DNA of 64,000 nt from Streptomyces sp. AV19 (GTDB taxonomy: Bacteria > Actinomycetota > Actinomycetes > Streptomycetales > Streptomycetaceae). The position numbers and the translations under genes are program-made. Of the stretch, positions 36,267 through 44,463 are shown one piece after another. The notes beneath the pieces are model-generated. The model ran no database searches. It saw only the letters and a list, made by a program, of their open reading frames with translations, and was not told the origin of the DNA. The DNA lies in contig NZ_JAEAMR010000003.1 in NCBI RefSeq assembly GCF_015999245.1, positions 47,340 through 111,339 on the forward strand, written 5' to 3'. How positions within the stretch are numbered: the stretch's first letter is position 1; each line of letters starts with the position of its first letter.

Positions 36267-37162
36267 CTGGAAGGTCGACAGATGGCGGCGCAGTCCGGGG
36301 TGACCCGGTCCTCGGCGCGGCTTCCGAGGAACGCCTTGATGGCTGCGCGGGGAGCGTGGACGCTGATGCCGGCCTTCCCGTACGGGCAACGGCGTACTTC
36401 GCCGTTGGCCGACACGTACAGGGCCGAGGAGTGGCACCCGCGGCGTCGTTCCGGGTAGAGCTGCATGGTCCGCAGGCCCGTCAAGTGATCCTGAAAGTCC
36501 TGCGAGAGCACGAAATAGCGGCGCAACACCTCGGCGTCCTCGCGTTGTTGTGCCACGTATTCGTGCAGGGAGATACCGCTGCGGCGTCGGCCAGCAGGGT
36601 CCAGGGTGACGGGGCTGAGCTGGACCTCGACGTCCACGTGCTCCACCAACCGGTGGATGTCGCCGCATTCGTCGCCGGAGAGCTTCCAGTAGGTAAGGTG
36701 CAGGACCTTGCCCGACGCCGGGACCGACCGCAAGGTCGCTGCTGCCGATTCCGCCGACCTTTTCGTACGTCCAAGGAGCATCGCACCGTGCGAGTCAGCG
36801 GACACCGTCACCGTCTCCAGCAAGTGACCGATCTCGCTGAGGCGACTCACTTCCTCCTGCGTCCGGGCAGAGGTGACCATCGAGACGGACATGCCGAACT
36901 GGTGGGCCAGACGCACGAGCGTCCGCAGCTGCGGGTGGTGGGTCGGTTCGCCGCCGGTGAGACAGACTCCCCCGACGCCGATCTCCCTCAGCCGCGACAG
37001 CGTTCGGGCATAGGTGGTCACGTCGAGAAAGCCATGGGCGCGGTCGGCGCGGAAGCAGAAGCCGCAGGCCACCGCACAGTGTCCTGCAGTACTGATCAGC
37101 GCGGACCGAAAATGGAGCGAGGATTCGGGCGCTTCTATGGGCGTGGCGGTCTCGAGGGTCAT
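36263..37162 (-). CDS. Radical SAM enzyme
   Basis: A 299-residue radical SAM protein. The [4Fe-4S] motif is CAVACGFC (C-x3-C-x2-C) near residue 27, followed by the SAM-binding GGEP (LTGGEPTHHP). The C-terminal part has scattered cysteines (GCHSSALYVSANGEVRRCPYG, DCAAIC) that could hold an auxiliary cluster. It is shorter than a full SPASM enzyme. Start and stop are both coupled to neighbours by 4-bp ATGA overlaps, which implies a strict stoichiometric operon. Substrate unknown; see the operon finding. Confidence 0.85.
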   Translation of the reverse strand: MTLETATPIEAPESSLHFRSALISTAGHCAVACGFCFRADRAHGFLDVTTYARTLSRLREIGVGGVCLTGGEPTHHPQLRTLVRLAHQFGMSVSMVTSARTQEEVSRLSEIGHLLETVTVSADSHGAMLLGRTKRSAESAAATLRSVPASGKVLHLTYWKLSGDECGDIHRLVEHVDVEVQLSPVTLDPAGRRRSGISLHEYVAQQREDAEVLRRYFVLSQDFQDHLTGLRTMQLYPERRRGCHSSALYVSANGEVRRCPYGKAGISVHAPRAAIKAFLGSRAEDRVTPDCAAICRPSR

Positions 37163-38460
37163 TGCACCCCCGTGTTGTCCCAGGCCGCGATTCCCACGGT
37201 GCTGGTGTAGAAGGCGCACATCTCCGGGTCTGGGGAATCTCCGCCTATGAGGGCTTGTTCGTTGCGGGACGGACCGCCGCAAATCGCCAGTGCGGGGCAA
37301 TCGCCGCATTCATGGATCGGCGCGATCACCTTCGCAATCCCCGCCAATAGCTCGGGATTCGCCCGGAGATCGTCGATGCTGTAGAGGAACGAGGGCTCTT
37401 CGAAGTTGATGTCGCACAGGCTGACCCTGTTGCCGGGGAGCAGCGCGGCGTTGAGGCTGCGGTCCCCCTGCATGTGGTCGAAGAGCATCGGCCGGCGCGT
37501 GTCGAGGGCCTGGAAGGCGCGGTCCAGGACCGAGAAGAGCATCCCGCCTCGCCCCAAGGCCGTCATCCGCGCTTCGTGCAACTCATGCGCGAGATCACGG
37601 CCGTTCACACGCCAACGTCCGCCCGCAGGGATGGGGGTGTTCACGTAGATGAACTTCAGCCCGAGGTCATCGATGATCCAGGCCACGGTTTCGGCAAGGC
37701 GCCCGATATTGGCCGCCGTGGGGGTCAGGTTGCAGCCCACATGGAGGTTGCCCGCCGCGAGCAGACGATGGACATTGCGGCGGATGCGGTCGTCAGCAGG
37801 CTGTCCTCCGAGGAGGAAGCGGTTGGCCGAGTTGATGTCCGGAGGGCCGTCGATGGAGACGCCGACGCCGTATTCGTAACGGACGAAGTGCTCCAGGGCC
37901 GCTTCGGTCAGGCGGGCGCCATTGGTGACCACGGTTCGACGGACCCTGCCGACACCGTGCTGACGGGCAAGGTGATCGGCCAGTTCGTCCCCGTACTGCA
38001 TCAGGTCGAAGCGGATGGTCGGCTCACCGCCGAACCACTGGATCGACACCTCCTCCTGCCCGCTGTTCTGCTCGAACAGGTAGCAGAGTCCTTCGGCCAG
38101 TTCGGCCTCGGTCATGTCCGGCTTGCCGGTGTTGGTGTCGACGAAGCAGTACGTGCAGGCCATGTTGCAGCGGTCGGTGAGCACCACCCGGAGTCCGCTG
38201 ATGCGGCGCGGCGTCGGGTCCAGGCCGAGGATGTCGAGGCGGTTGCGGAGTGCTTCGCGGCGGTCGGCAACGGGGCCATCCGAGGTGAAGCCGAGCTCTT
38301 CGAGAGCCTTGTGGGTCGCGGTCGGGGGAACCCCGGCGAGGTCACGGACCTCACCGGGGTCGAGGTACACACTCTCCAGTGCCACGGGATCGAGGAGAAC
38401 CGACTCCCCGTCCCGCTCGTACTGGAAGTACCTCCCCCACAAAAGGCGGGGTCGGGTCAC
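37159..38460 (-). CDS. Radical SAM/SPASM peptide maturase-like enzyme
   Basis: A 433-residue protein. An N-terminal region of about 90 residues (YFQYERDGESVLLDPVALE...) looks like a PqqD/RRE-type peptide-recognition fold. The radical SAM core has CNMACTYC at about residues 97-104 and GGEPTIRF. A C-terminal SPASM-like cysteine set (CDINFEEP, CGDCPALAICGG, CAFY) should bind auxiliary Fe-S clusters. This layout is typical of enzymes that install cross-links or epimerise residues in ribosomal peptides. It starts 5 bp after the 118-residue protein and overlaps the next radical SAM gene. Confidence 0.88.
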   Translation of the reverse strand: MTRPRLLWGRYFQYERDGESVLLDPVALESVYLDPGEVRDLAGVPPTATHKALEELGFTSDGPVADRREALRNRLDILGLDPTPRRISGLRVVLTDRCNMACTYCFVDTNTGKPDMTEAELAEGLCYLFEQNSGQEEVSIQWFGGEPTIRFDLMQYGDELADHLARQHGVGRVRRTVVTNGARLTEAALEHFVRYEYGVGVSIDGPPDINSANRFLLGGQPADDRIRRNVHRLLAAGNLHVGCNLTPTAANIGRLAETVAWIIDDLGLKFIYVNTPIPAGGRWRVNGRDLAHELHEARMTALGRGGMLFSVLDRAFQALDTRRPMLFDHMQGDRSLNAALLPGNRVSLCDINFEEPSFLYSIDDLRANPELLAGIAKVIAPIHECGDCPALAICGGPSRNEQALIGGDSPDPEMCAFYTSTVGIAAWDNTGVQ

Positions 38461-38465
38461 TGCGA

Positions 38466-38822
38466 TCAGGCCGCTTCCTCTTCGGCGATCCCCAGCTGTG
38501 CCATGACCTTCCGCACGGTCTCCTCACCGGCGGCCTGGAGCTTGGCCGACGCCGCGGGGGAGCCCCCGTCGGCGAGGACGATCACACCCGGCAGCGTGGG
38601 GTTCGGCGCCATGAGCGTGATGCCGGCCGGCTCGGTGCTCACGACCATGATCGCGTCTTTCAGCTCGACCCAGTTCACCTGGTCTTTGATCGTCTCCAGG
38701 ATCTCGGACTGCTTCTGCTGGAACGAGGCGCGCTCGCCCATCCACACTCCCGCCTTGCTCTTGGAGTCGACGACGTCGGCGTAGATCAAGTGGTCCTTCT
38801 TCTCCCGTCGCGATTGCGGCAT
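38466..38822 (-). CDS. 118-residue protein heading the radical SAM operon (possible substrate or partner)
   Basis: A small acidic protein with no recognised family. Residues 1-60 are charged and helical, the middle (NWVELKDAIMVVSTEP, APNPTLPGVIVLADGG) is beta-like, and the C-terminus is an Ala/Glu-rich helix. It has a strong GAGGAGG ribosome site, stronger than the enzyme genes downstream, as expected for a stoichiometric substrate or partner. An ADGG motif near residue 86 could be a leader-type cleavage site, but the protein looks folded, so it may instead be a chaperone or partner subunit. Confidence 0.65.
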   Translation of the reverse strand: MPQSRREKKDHLIYADVVDSKSKAGVWMGERASFQQKQSEILETIKDQVNWVELKDAIMVVSTEPAGITLMAPNPTLPGVIVLADGGSPAASAKLQAAGEETVRKVMAQLGIAEEEAA

Positions 38823-38998
38823 GACTGACCTCCTCTGATGTGGTGGTGGATCTGGTGACGGAAACGGCCGTCGCGGCGGTGCCGCGCCCTGCGATGTCGA
38901 GGGCGGTCTACCAACTGCGGAAGATCAACGACGTGGCCGTTTCGCCGGACGGCTGTCGACGATGGCACTCCGCGCCCTGGCCGGTGATGAGCATTTAT

Positions 38999-39031
38999 GA
39001 GCGATCGCGCCAACCTGCGCTCGGATCGCTC
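38999..39031. promoter_or_regulatory. Inverted repeat upstream of the XRE-type regulator
   Basis: GAGCGATC (38999-39006) and GATCGCTC (39024-39031) form a perfect 8-bp inverted repeat with 17 bp between, in the 223-bp divergent gap between the radical SAM operon and the regulator gene. A TGATGAGCATTTATGAGCG patch sits on its left edge. It is a candidate operator for autoregulation. Confidence 0.45.
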
Positions 39032-39045
39032 TGGTGAGCACAAGA

Positions 39046-40590
39046 ATGCGGTCCATGGTGACCACTGACCGTCGCCGGTGTGTACAGTGCGGTACGCCGC
39101 TGAGTCGCTCCAACTCCCTTACGCGGTGCTTGCCTTGTCAGCGAGAACCAATCGCAAGGCTTGACCCGGCGTTCTGGACCAATCCGACGGTGCGGAAGGC
39201 CGCTGAAGCCTGGGACTTCGGTGCCGTTGTACGGCTGCTCCGCCAGCACACCGGGTTATCGCAAGCGGCCGTCGCCCGGCTGGTCAACATCGACCAGGCC
39301 GAGGTGAGCCGTCTGGAACGCGGGCGGAAGAAGATCCGCGACCGTCGCCAGGTGAAGCAGTGGGGCGAGGCCCTGGGAGTGCCACCCCAACTCATTGGGT
39401 TGCTCCCCCGCGGACACGACTCCATCGAGGTGGCACGGCCGATCGACGGACATCCCAGTCTTCCAGTCGGGCCGGGACAGCTTCTCCTGCCCGCAGGGCA
39501 ACGTCTGCCTCCGTCGGTTCTGCCGGTGCTGACGGAGTCGGCTTCTACGCTCAGCGGCGACACGGTCACCGTGGCGCTCAACCGCGGCATCGAAGAGTGG
39601 GCCCGAATGCCGCTCCGGGCCTTGATCGCCGCCACCCACGTCGTTGATGGCCACGAACGGCACTTCGTAGCGGACGCCCGTGAAACAGTGCCTCAAGGCC
39701 GCGTACTCGCTATCCCCGCGGCCTACGAACTCGACGACCTCACCTATGGAGTGCTCTGGGCGGTCACCGGATTCGACGCATCGCTGCTCGGAGACGACGC
39801 GGACCTCCACGAGTGCCTGGCGCTGTCCCCACAAGACCTGCTGCGCAACGGTGAGAGCTTGGCAAAGGTGAGCGGTCTGACCGGTGGGGCACAGATGTTC
39901 CTCGGGTCGCAGGCATGCGCCCAGTTCATTCTTGATCAACGTGACGAGCTTGCTGACGACCCCCTCTTCTGGACACGCGAGCAGCGGGGAGAAGAAGCAG
40001 CCACCTGGTTGTTCTTCAGGCACAAGCACAGGTACCTCCGGGAGACGGCCCCCGCTCGAGCGCACAGTGGTGTAGGCCGCGCCTTCTGCGTTCCCCGTTG
40101 GGCGGTCGACACCTCGCCCTCGTACGAGAGGGTCTTGCTCTTCCTCGCTCTGGCTCTGATGGAGGCCCACGGAGTCACGACATGGCTCGTCGATGAAGCT
40201 GATCTACAGCGGACGGACGGGTTCGTGTTGGTGCCCGGCCGCAAGGCCGCGATCGCTACGTGGGTGCGAGCGGAAGCCGTCGCGCAAACGATGCTGACGT
40301 CGGGGCGGCACACGCTGCGCACGTTCACGGACATCACGCGGCATGCACAGGCGCACTCGGTCACCGTGGGAGGAAGCCCGGGTGAACGTCTCGTGGCGAC
40401 GGCCGAGTACCTCAACCTCGACCACGAGTGGCTCGCCCGCCGATGCCGACAGCTTGCGGCTGGAGGAACGCGACGGCTAGCAAGACCGCGAAGCCGCCAC
40501 CTCAGTCTCGCCGCTCTCGACGTCGCCTGCTCCTTCGTCGCGGCCGAATTCCGGTCAACTGGCCGTGTCACCAGGGCCGGGACTCGGTAG
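39046..40590 (+). CDS. XRE-family transcriptional regulator with zinc-ribbon N-terminus
   Basis: About 514 residues. A short CVQCG...CLPC zinc ribbon opens the protein, then an XRE helix-turn-helix (LLRQHTGLSQAAVARLVNIDQAEVSRLERG) at about residues 60-110. The remaining 390 residues have no motif I know, but they contain WLVDEADLQRTDGFVLVPGRKAA and a long helical end, as in large Streptomyces XRE regulators. GTG 39034, ATG 39046 and ATG 39055 are possible starts; I prefer 39046 because it has GGTGAG upstream and clears the inverted repeat. It leads the asparaginase-PPC operon and diverges from the radical SAM operon, so it probably controls both. Confidence 0.78.
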   Translation: MRSMVTTDRRRCVQCGTPLSRSNSLTRCLPCQREPIARLDPAFWTNPTVRKAAEAWDFGAVVRLLRQHTGLSQAAVARLVNIDQAEVSRLERGRKKIRDRRQVKQWGEALGVPPQLIGLLPRGHDSIEVARPIDGHPSLPVGPGQLLLPAGQRLPPSVLPVLTESASTLSGDTVTVALNRGIEEWARMPLRALIAATHVVDGHERHFVADARETVPQGRVLAIPAAYELDDLTYGVLWAVTGFDASLLGDDADLHECLALSPQDLLRNGESLAKVSGLTGGAQMFLGSQACAQFILDQRDELADDPLFWTREQRGEEAATWLFFRHKHRYLRETAPARAHSGVGRAFCVPRWAVDTSPSYERVLLFLALALMEAHGVTTWLVDEADLQRTDGFVLVPGRKAAIATWVRAEAVAQTMLTSGRHTLRTFTDITRHAQAHSVTVGGSPGERLVATAEYLNLDHEWLARRCRQLAAGGTRRLARPRSRHLSLAALDVACSFVAAEFRSTGRVTRAGTR

Positions 40591-40650
40591 CCTGCACGGA
40601 ACGATCTCCCGACGCGTGACCACTCGGATGATGGGCAGGGGGCTGACGAG

Positions 40651-41649
40651 GTGGCAGGGGCAGTGAGAACAGTCGCGATCTACTCCCTCGGGGGAACGAT
40701 TGCGATGACGACCGACCCAGACACCGGTGGGGTGGTCCCAGCCCTGTCTGCCCACGACCTCCTCGCCACTGTTCCCGGCCTTGACGCGCTCGGCATCAAC
40801 CTGCGGGTGCACGATTTCTGCCGGGTACCGGGAGCGTCGCTCACCTTCGAGAACCTCGCCATGCTCAGCGAGGCGATCAACGCGATGCTCGACGAGGGCG
40901 AGGTTGACGGCGTCGTGGTCACGCAGGGGACCGACACGATTGAGGAGACCGCTTTCTTCCTTGATCTCTGCCATGCTCACGCGGCCCCCGTCATTGTCAC
41001 GGGCGCGATGCGCAACCCGACCATGGCAGGACCGGACGGCCCTGGAAACCTGTACGCCGCCGTGGTCGCCGCGGCCGACCCGAGGCTGCGAGAATCCGGC
41101 TGTCTCGTCGTCATGGGCGATGAGATCCACGCAGCACGGCACGTCCGCAAGTCCCACACCACCAGCCCAGCCGCATTCACGTCACCGAGCGCCGGCCCGC
41201 TCGGCCGCATCGCTGAAGACCGCGTCCACCTCGTCGGCAGGCTGCCTGATCGGCCCGCTCCCATGAAGCCCCTGGCACAAGGCGCCAGGGTCGGCCTCTA
41301 TACCGTCAGCCTGGGGGACGACGGAGCCCTGCTCGGGCGATGGGACGACGCCTGCGACGGCCTGGTCGTCGCCGCTTTCGGGGTGGGACATGTACCGCAG
41401 CAGCTCGTGGACGCGCTGGAGCAACTGGCCACGCGCATTCCCGTAGTCCTGGCTTCACGGATCGGCAGCGGTCCGGTACTGACCCATACGTACGGCTTCG
41501 CGGGGTCGGAAACGGACCTCATCAAGCGCGGCCTCATCCCGGCCGGATCCCTCAGCCCTTATCAGGCCAGGCTTCTTCTCCACCAACTGATCGCCCACGG
41601 AACAGGGCGCGACGCAATCGCAGCGACCTTCACGACGTTCGCCAACTGA
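40651..41649 (+). CDS. Type I/II L-asparaginase family enzyme
   Basis: A 332-residue asparaginase. SLGGTIAM carries the first catalytic Thr and VVVTQGTDTIEETAFFL the second Thr-Asp pair; SRIGSGPVL and the C-terminal LL...A helix also match the family. It hydrolyses Asn to Asp and ammonia, probably in the cytoplasm since no signal peptide is visible. The GTG at 40651 is 60 bp after the regulator gene. Linkage to an Asp/Asn-type tRNA synthetase with a T-box suggests the block manages the Asp/Asn supply. Confidence 0.9.
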   Translation: MAGAVRTVAIYSLGGTIAMTTDPDTGGVVPALSAHDLLATVPGLDALGINLRVHDFCRVPGASLTFENLAMLSEAINAMLDEGEVDGVVVTQGTDTIEETAFFLDLCHAHAAPVIVTGAMRNPTMAGPDGPGNLYAAVVAAADPRLRESGCLVVMGDEIHAARHVRKSHTTSPAAFTSPSAGPLGRIAEDRVHLVGRLPDRPAPMKPLAQGARVGLYTVSLGDDGALLGRWDDACDGLVVAAFGVGHVPQQLVDALEQLATRIPVVLASRIGSGPVLTHTYGFAGSETDLIKRGLIPAGSLSPYQARLLLHQLIAHGTGRDAIAATFTTFAN

Positions 41650-41677
41650 CCTCAACAGATCCCAGAAGGGAAGGCGC

Positions 41678-42136
41678 GTGCGCGCCCACGAACTGACCAT
41701 CGGCCGAACCTTCGGCGTCACCTTCGATCACGGCGAAGACTTCTTCGACGCCCTCTCCACTTTCTGCCGCGAGCACGGAGTACGCCAGGGATACATCCCC
41801 TCATTCATCGGTGCCTTCGCGGAGGCCGAGATCGTAGGGGCCTGCGAAAAGCTCGAGAACCCGGACGCCCCGGTCTGGTCCAAGACCTACGTCACCAACG
41901 TCGAGGCGTTCGGCGCTGGCACGCTCGCGCACGATCCGGAGAGTGGCGCCATCCTGCCGCACATCCACGTGTCCGCCGGCCTCAAGGCACAGTCTGCCGA
42001 CGGCCGCACGAGCCACCTCCTGAGCGCCAAAGTCCAGTTCCTCAGCGAGTTGTTGGTGGTCGAGGTCGTGTCACCGAACATGACCAGGCCGCGCAACCCC
42101 CGCCTATATGATGTGCCGCTGCTTACCTTCGACTGA
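41678..42136 (+). CDS. PPC/DUF296-domain protein
   Basis: A 152-residue single PPC (DUF296) domain: HGEDFFDALSTFCREHG, GYIPSFIGAFAEAEI, LPHIHVSAG and a final ELLVVEVV strand. The family forms trimers in bacteria and its role is poorly defined; plant homologues have an AT-hook DNA-binding part, absent here. The conserved His residues (HIHVS) could bind a metal. The GTG at 41678 has a strong GAAGGGAAGG site. It is coupled to the asparaginase by a 28-bp gap. Confidence 0.82.
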   Translation: MRAHELTIGRTFGVTFDHGEDFFDALSTFCREHGVRQGYIPSFIGAFAEAEIVGACEKLENPDAPVWSKTYVTNVEAFGAGTLAHDPESGAILPHIHVSAGLKAQSADGRTSHLLSAKVQFLSELLVVEVVSPNMTRPRNPRLYDVPLLTFD

Positions 42137-42141
42137 AGACG

Positions 42142-42185
42142 ATAGGCGCATCGAATAGCGTGCCTATGGCTCCCGGCGGGGAGCC
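42142..42185. terminator. Double hairpin terminator between convergent operons
   Basis: ATAGGC (42142-42147) pairs with GCCTAT (42162-42167), and GGCTCCC (42168-42174) pairs with GGGAGCC (42179-42185). The hairpins lie back to back in the 94-bp gap separating the metabolic cargo from the restriction-type operon. Confidence 0.6.
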
Positions 42186-42230
42186 CGGTCCATTTGTTGA
42201 CGACGCACCAGTCGATATCCCGGCTGTTCA

Positions 42231-43778
42231 TTATGAGCCTTCCCTGGCGTATTCGGGATTTGGAATCATGCTCCGGTGGAGATAATTGATTTCGATTCCG
42301 GAACGCTCGGCGAGCTGGGTTTGCTTGTGCTGCTCGTCAGTAGTCACACCGGTATCGCCATCACGGGTCGTGACGACTATCGCTGGCCGCTCTTTTGAAT
42401 CGATAGTTTTGTTCAGGGCAGCCCCCATGAGATCGCGGAACGTGCGTGGGTGGCCCCAGCAGATATAGCGTGTTGCGGCGCCGTTCGTGGCGTAACAATG
42501 CATGGGCTTCTCGCCGGTGGAGTCGGGTTTGACACTCCACTCTGGACCGCAGACTGATTTGACGATTTCGTCAGGCCCCCGGAATCGCATGACTGTGTAC
42601 GGGGAATACTGTCCGAACCCCTCCTGGGCCCGGGCATACTCCTTCATCGCTACGTCTTTGATCCAGACACGCGCCTTTGCCTCTGTCATGAAGGATAGGA
42701 GAGTGCCACCCACCTCAGGATCTTCGACCCACTGGCGATACTGATTCGCCTTCTCCGAGTTGCCCAGAAAATCCCAATCCAGTTCGTGAGCTTGTCGATA
42801 CAGCTCAAGCAGCAGCGTCTCGCGCGTTTCTGGAGGAAGGTGCGAAGCCCCCATGCGATCGATTTTTTCGACTTCTTCAACAGATTCCGGACCGATTGAC
42901 ATGTCTGACGGGTTGGCCTGCGCCAACAGGCCCGTATGCTGCAGCATGAATAGCTGTCGACGTGTGCGAGATCGGAACTCAGTCTGGAGCTCAAGCCTCG
43001 GTCCGCGCTGTTCGCCTCTTATCTTTCGCCACCAATCCTCCTTGAGGTCGTTGGTCACGAAGAGTACGTCGCACTGCCTTCGCGACGCTTCGATCAGTAG
43101 CTGTTCCCATACCAAGTAGTCGCCCGCCCCAAGATCCCCATCCTTCTCTTGGTCCCGATATCCAGGGGGCTCCTTGGCTTGAGCTCTACGTTTAGCCTCC
43201 TTCAACGCGACTGTGTGATCACTCTCGGACATCGGAGGGCCGACCCTACCTGCGAGCACGGTAGAAAGCCTGGAAAGAAGTGCGTCTTGATTGGTGTCTC
43301 GGGCGTGCGGGATCGTATCGTTCTCCGCCTGCTCTTGGACCACCTTGCAGACTTTTTCGAATACCGATCTGAAGTGCCCTATGATCTCGTCGCGACGTTC
43401 GTCCGGAAGGGCTGAACTCTTGGCCCAGACTGAGATGGCGTCTTTTGCGGTTCGCTCCGCCTTCATCAACAGTGCTTCGGCTTCTCTCGCACTGTCCCTC
43501 GGAGTGTTGAGCGTGGACTCGCGGTTCCGCCAGAACTCCACCAATGCCTGATGAGGTACCCAGAACCGCTCGCCCAGGGCCTCCATGATGGCGAGTAGCC
43601 CGTCCCGTGTTTCTTCGGTGTATCGGTACAGATTAAGCAAGACGTTGGCGTCGAAGACGACCATGCCGCGCCTCAGTACGCGACGGTAATCATCCGGCGA
43701 GGGCGTTCGATACCCTTCGAAGCCGTCAAATAGCCCATATCCGCCACCCACTGAAGTGCCGCCACCTGCTGACGTCAT
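42231..43778 (-). CDS. PIN-like nuclease fused to a novel C-terminal domain
   Basis: A 515-residue protein. Residues about 20-300 are a PIN-like (PIN_8/DUF4935-type) ribonuclease domain with a full acidic set: FDANVLL (Asp43), ALVEFWRN (Glu81), GAGDYLVWEQ and VTNDLKEDWW. Residues 309-515 form a domain shared with the upstream gene product (VGGTLL, ARVWIKDVAMKEYARAQEG, EKPMHCYATNG, RSMIPNPEY) that I do not recognise. It is the last gene of the restriction-type operon. A GAGGGG site precedes the ATG. It may be an abortive, RNA-cutting effector triggered by the system (inference). GC content is visibly lower than in the chromosome. Confidence 0.78.
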   Translation of the reverse strand: MTSAGGGTSVGGGYGLFDGFEGYRTPSPDDYRRVLRRGMVVFDANVLLNLYRYTEETRDGLLAIMEALGERFWVPHQALVEFWRNRESTLNTPRDSAREAEALLMKAERTAKDAISVWAKSSALPDERRDEIIGHFRSVFEKVCKVVQEQAENDTIPHARDTNQDALLSRLSTVLAGRVGPPMSESDHTVALKEAKRRAQAKEPPGYRDQEKDGDLGAGDYLVWEQLLIEASRRQCDVLFVTNDLKEDWWRKIRGEQRGPRLELQTEFRSRTRRQLFMLQHTGLLAQANPSDMSIGPESVEEVEKIDRMGASHLPPETRETLLLELYRQAHELDWDFLGNSEKANQYRQWVEDPEVGGTLLSFMTEAKARVWIKDVAMKEYARAQEGFGQYSPYTVMRFRGPDEIVKSVCGPEWSVKPDSTGEKPMHCYATNGAATRYICWGHPRTFRDLMGAALNKTIDSKERPAIVVTTRDGDTGVTTDEQHKQTQLAERSGIEINYLHRSMIPNPEYAREGS

Positions 43779-43824
43779 GTGATGTTCCCCTCCCGATACA
43801 TCTCCGCAGAACGGGCAATAGTGA

Positions 43825-44463
43825 TTAGGCGCCCATGGCAGGTTCTGTGTATTCGGGGTTCGGGATCATGGTGCGGTGAAGATGTGTAATGCTGACAGAG
43901 CAGTGCTTTGTGATATCGACTTGGCGTTTGCGGTCAGCGGTAGAGATGTTCTCGCCATCTCGGGTGGCGATTACTATGGCCGGACGCTCCGTTGAACTGA
44001 TGGCCTCATTGATGGCCGCCCAAACGAGATCACGGAAAGTTCCGGGGCGTCCCCAGCATACGTAGCGAGTAGATTCACCATTGGTGGCGTAACAGTGGTT
44101 AGGTTTTTCTCCTATGGAGTCAGGCTTTACCGTCCAGCCGTCTCCGAATGCGGCTTGGACGATTTCACCCGCTCCACGGAACCGGTTTACGGCATAGCGG
44201 GTGTAAAGACCGATCCCTTCCTGGGCGCGTGCGTATTCCTTCATGGGCACGTCTTTAATCCAGACTCGTGCGTCTTTCTCGGGGCCGTATGCGAGAAGGA
44301 CGCCACCCACTTTGGGATCCTCGATCCAGCTACGATACTGAGCGGTCTTCTCGCCGTTGCTCAGGAACTCCCAGTCCAGGTTGTTGGCTTGCCTGTAGAT
44401 CTCGTACACAAGGCGCTCGCGAACGGCTGCGGGGAGCTGCATGGGCGGCATTTGAGGCGTCAC
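43825..44463 (-). CDS. Stand-alone copy of the novel domain found in the PIN fusion
   Basis: A 212-residue protein almost entirely made of the domain that forms the C-terminus of the PIN-like protein: LDWEFLSNGEKTAQYRSWIEDPKVGG, DARVWIKDVPMKEYARAQEG, EKPNHCYATNG, RPAIVIATRDGE and RTMIPNPEY line up one to one, more than half identical by eye. The GTG at 44463 overlaps the helicase stop (GTGA). No known fold assigned. The invariant D..VGG...A.VWIKD block has the spacing of a PD-(D/E)xK-like core, but this is only a suspicion. Confidence 0.75.
   Translation of the reverse strand: MTPQMPPMQLPAAVRERLVYEIYRQANNLDWEFLSNGEKTAQYRSWIEDPKVGGVLLAYGPEKDARVWIKDVPMKEYARAQEGIGLYTRYAVNRFRGAGEIVQAAFGDGWTVKPDSIGEKPNHCYATNGESTRYVCWGRPGTFRDLVWAAINEAISSTERPAIVIATRDGENISTADRKRQVDITKHCSVSITHLHRTMIPNPEYTEPAMGA

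Noticed and set aside
36260..37210. 316-residue plus-strand open frame opposite the second radical SAM gene
   Set aside because: Antisense of a gene with a clear C-x3-C-x2-C motif; the translation has no domain.
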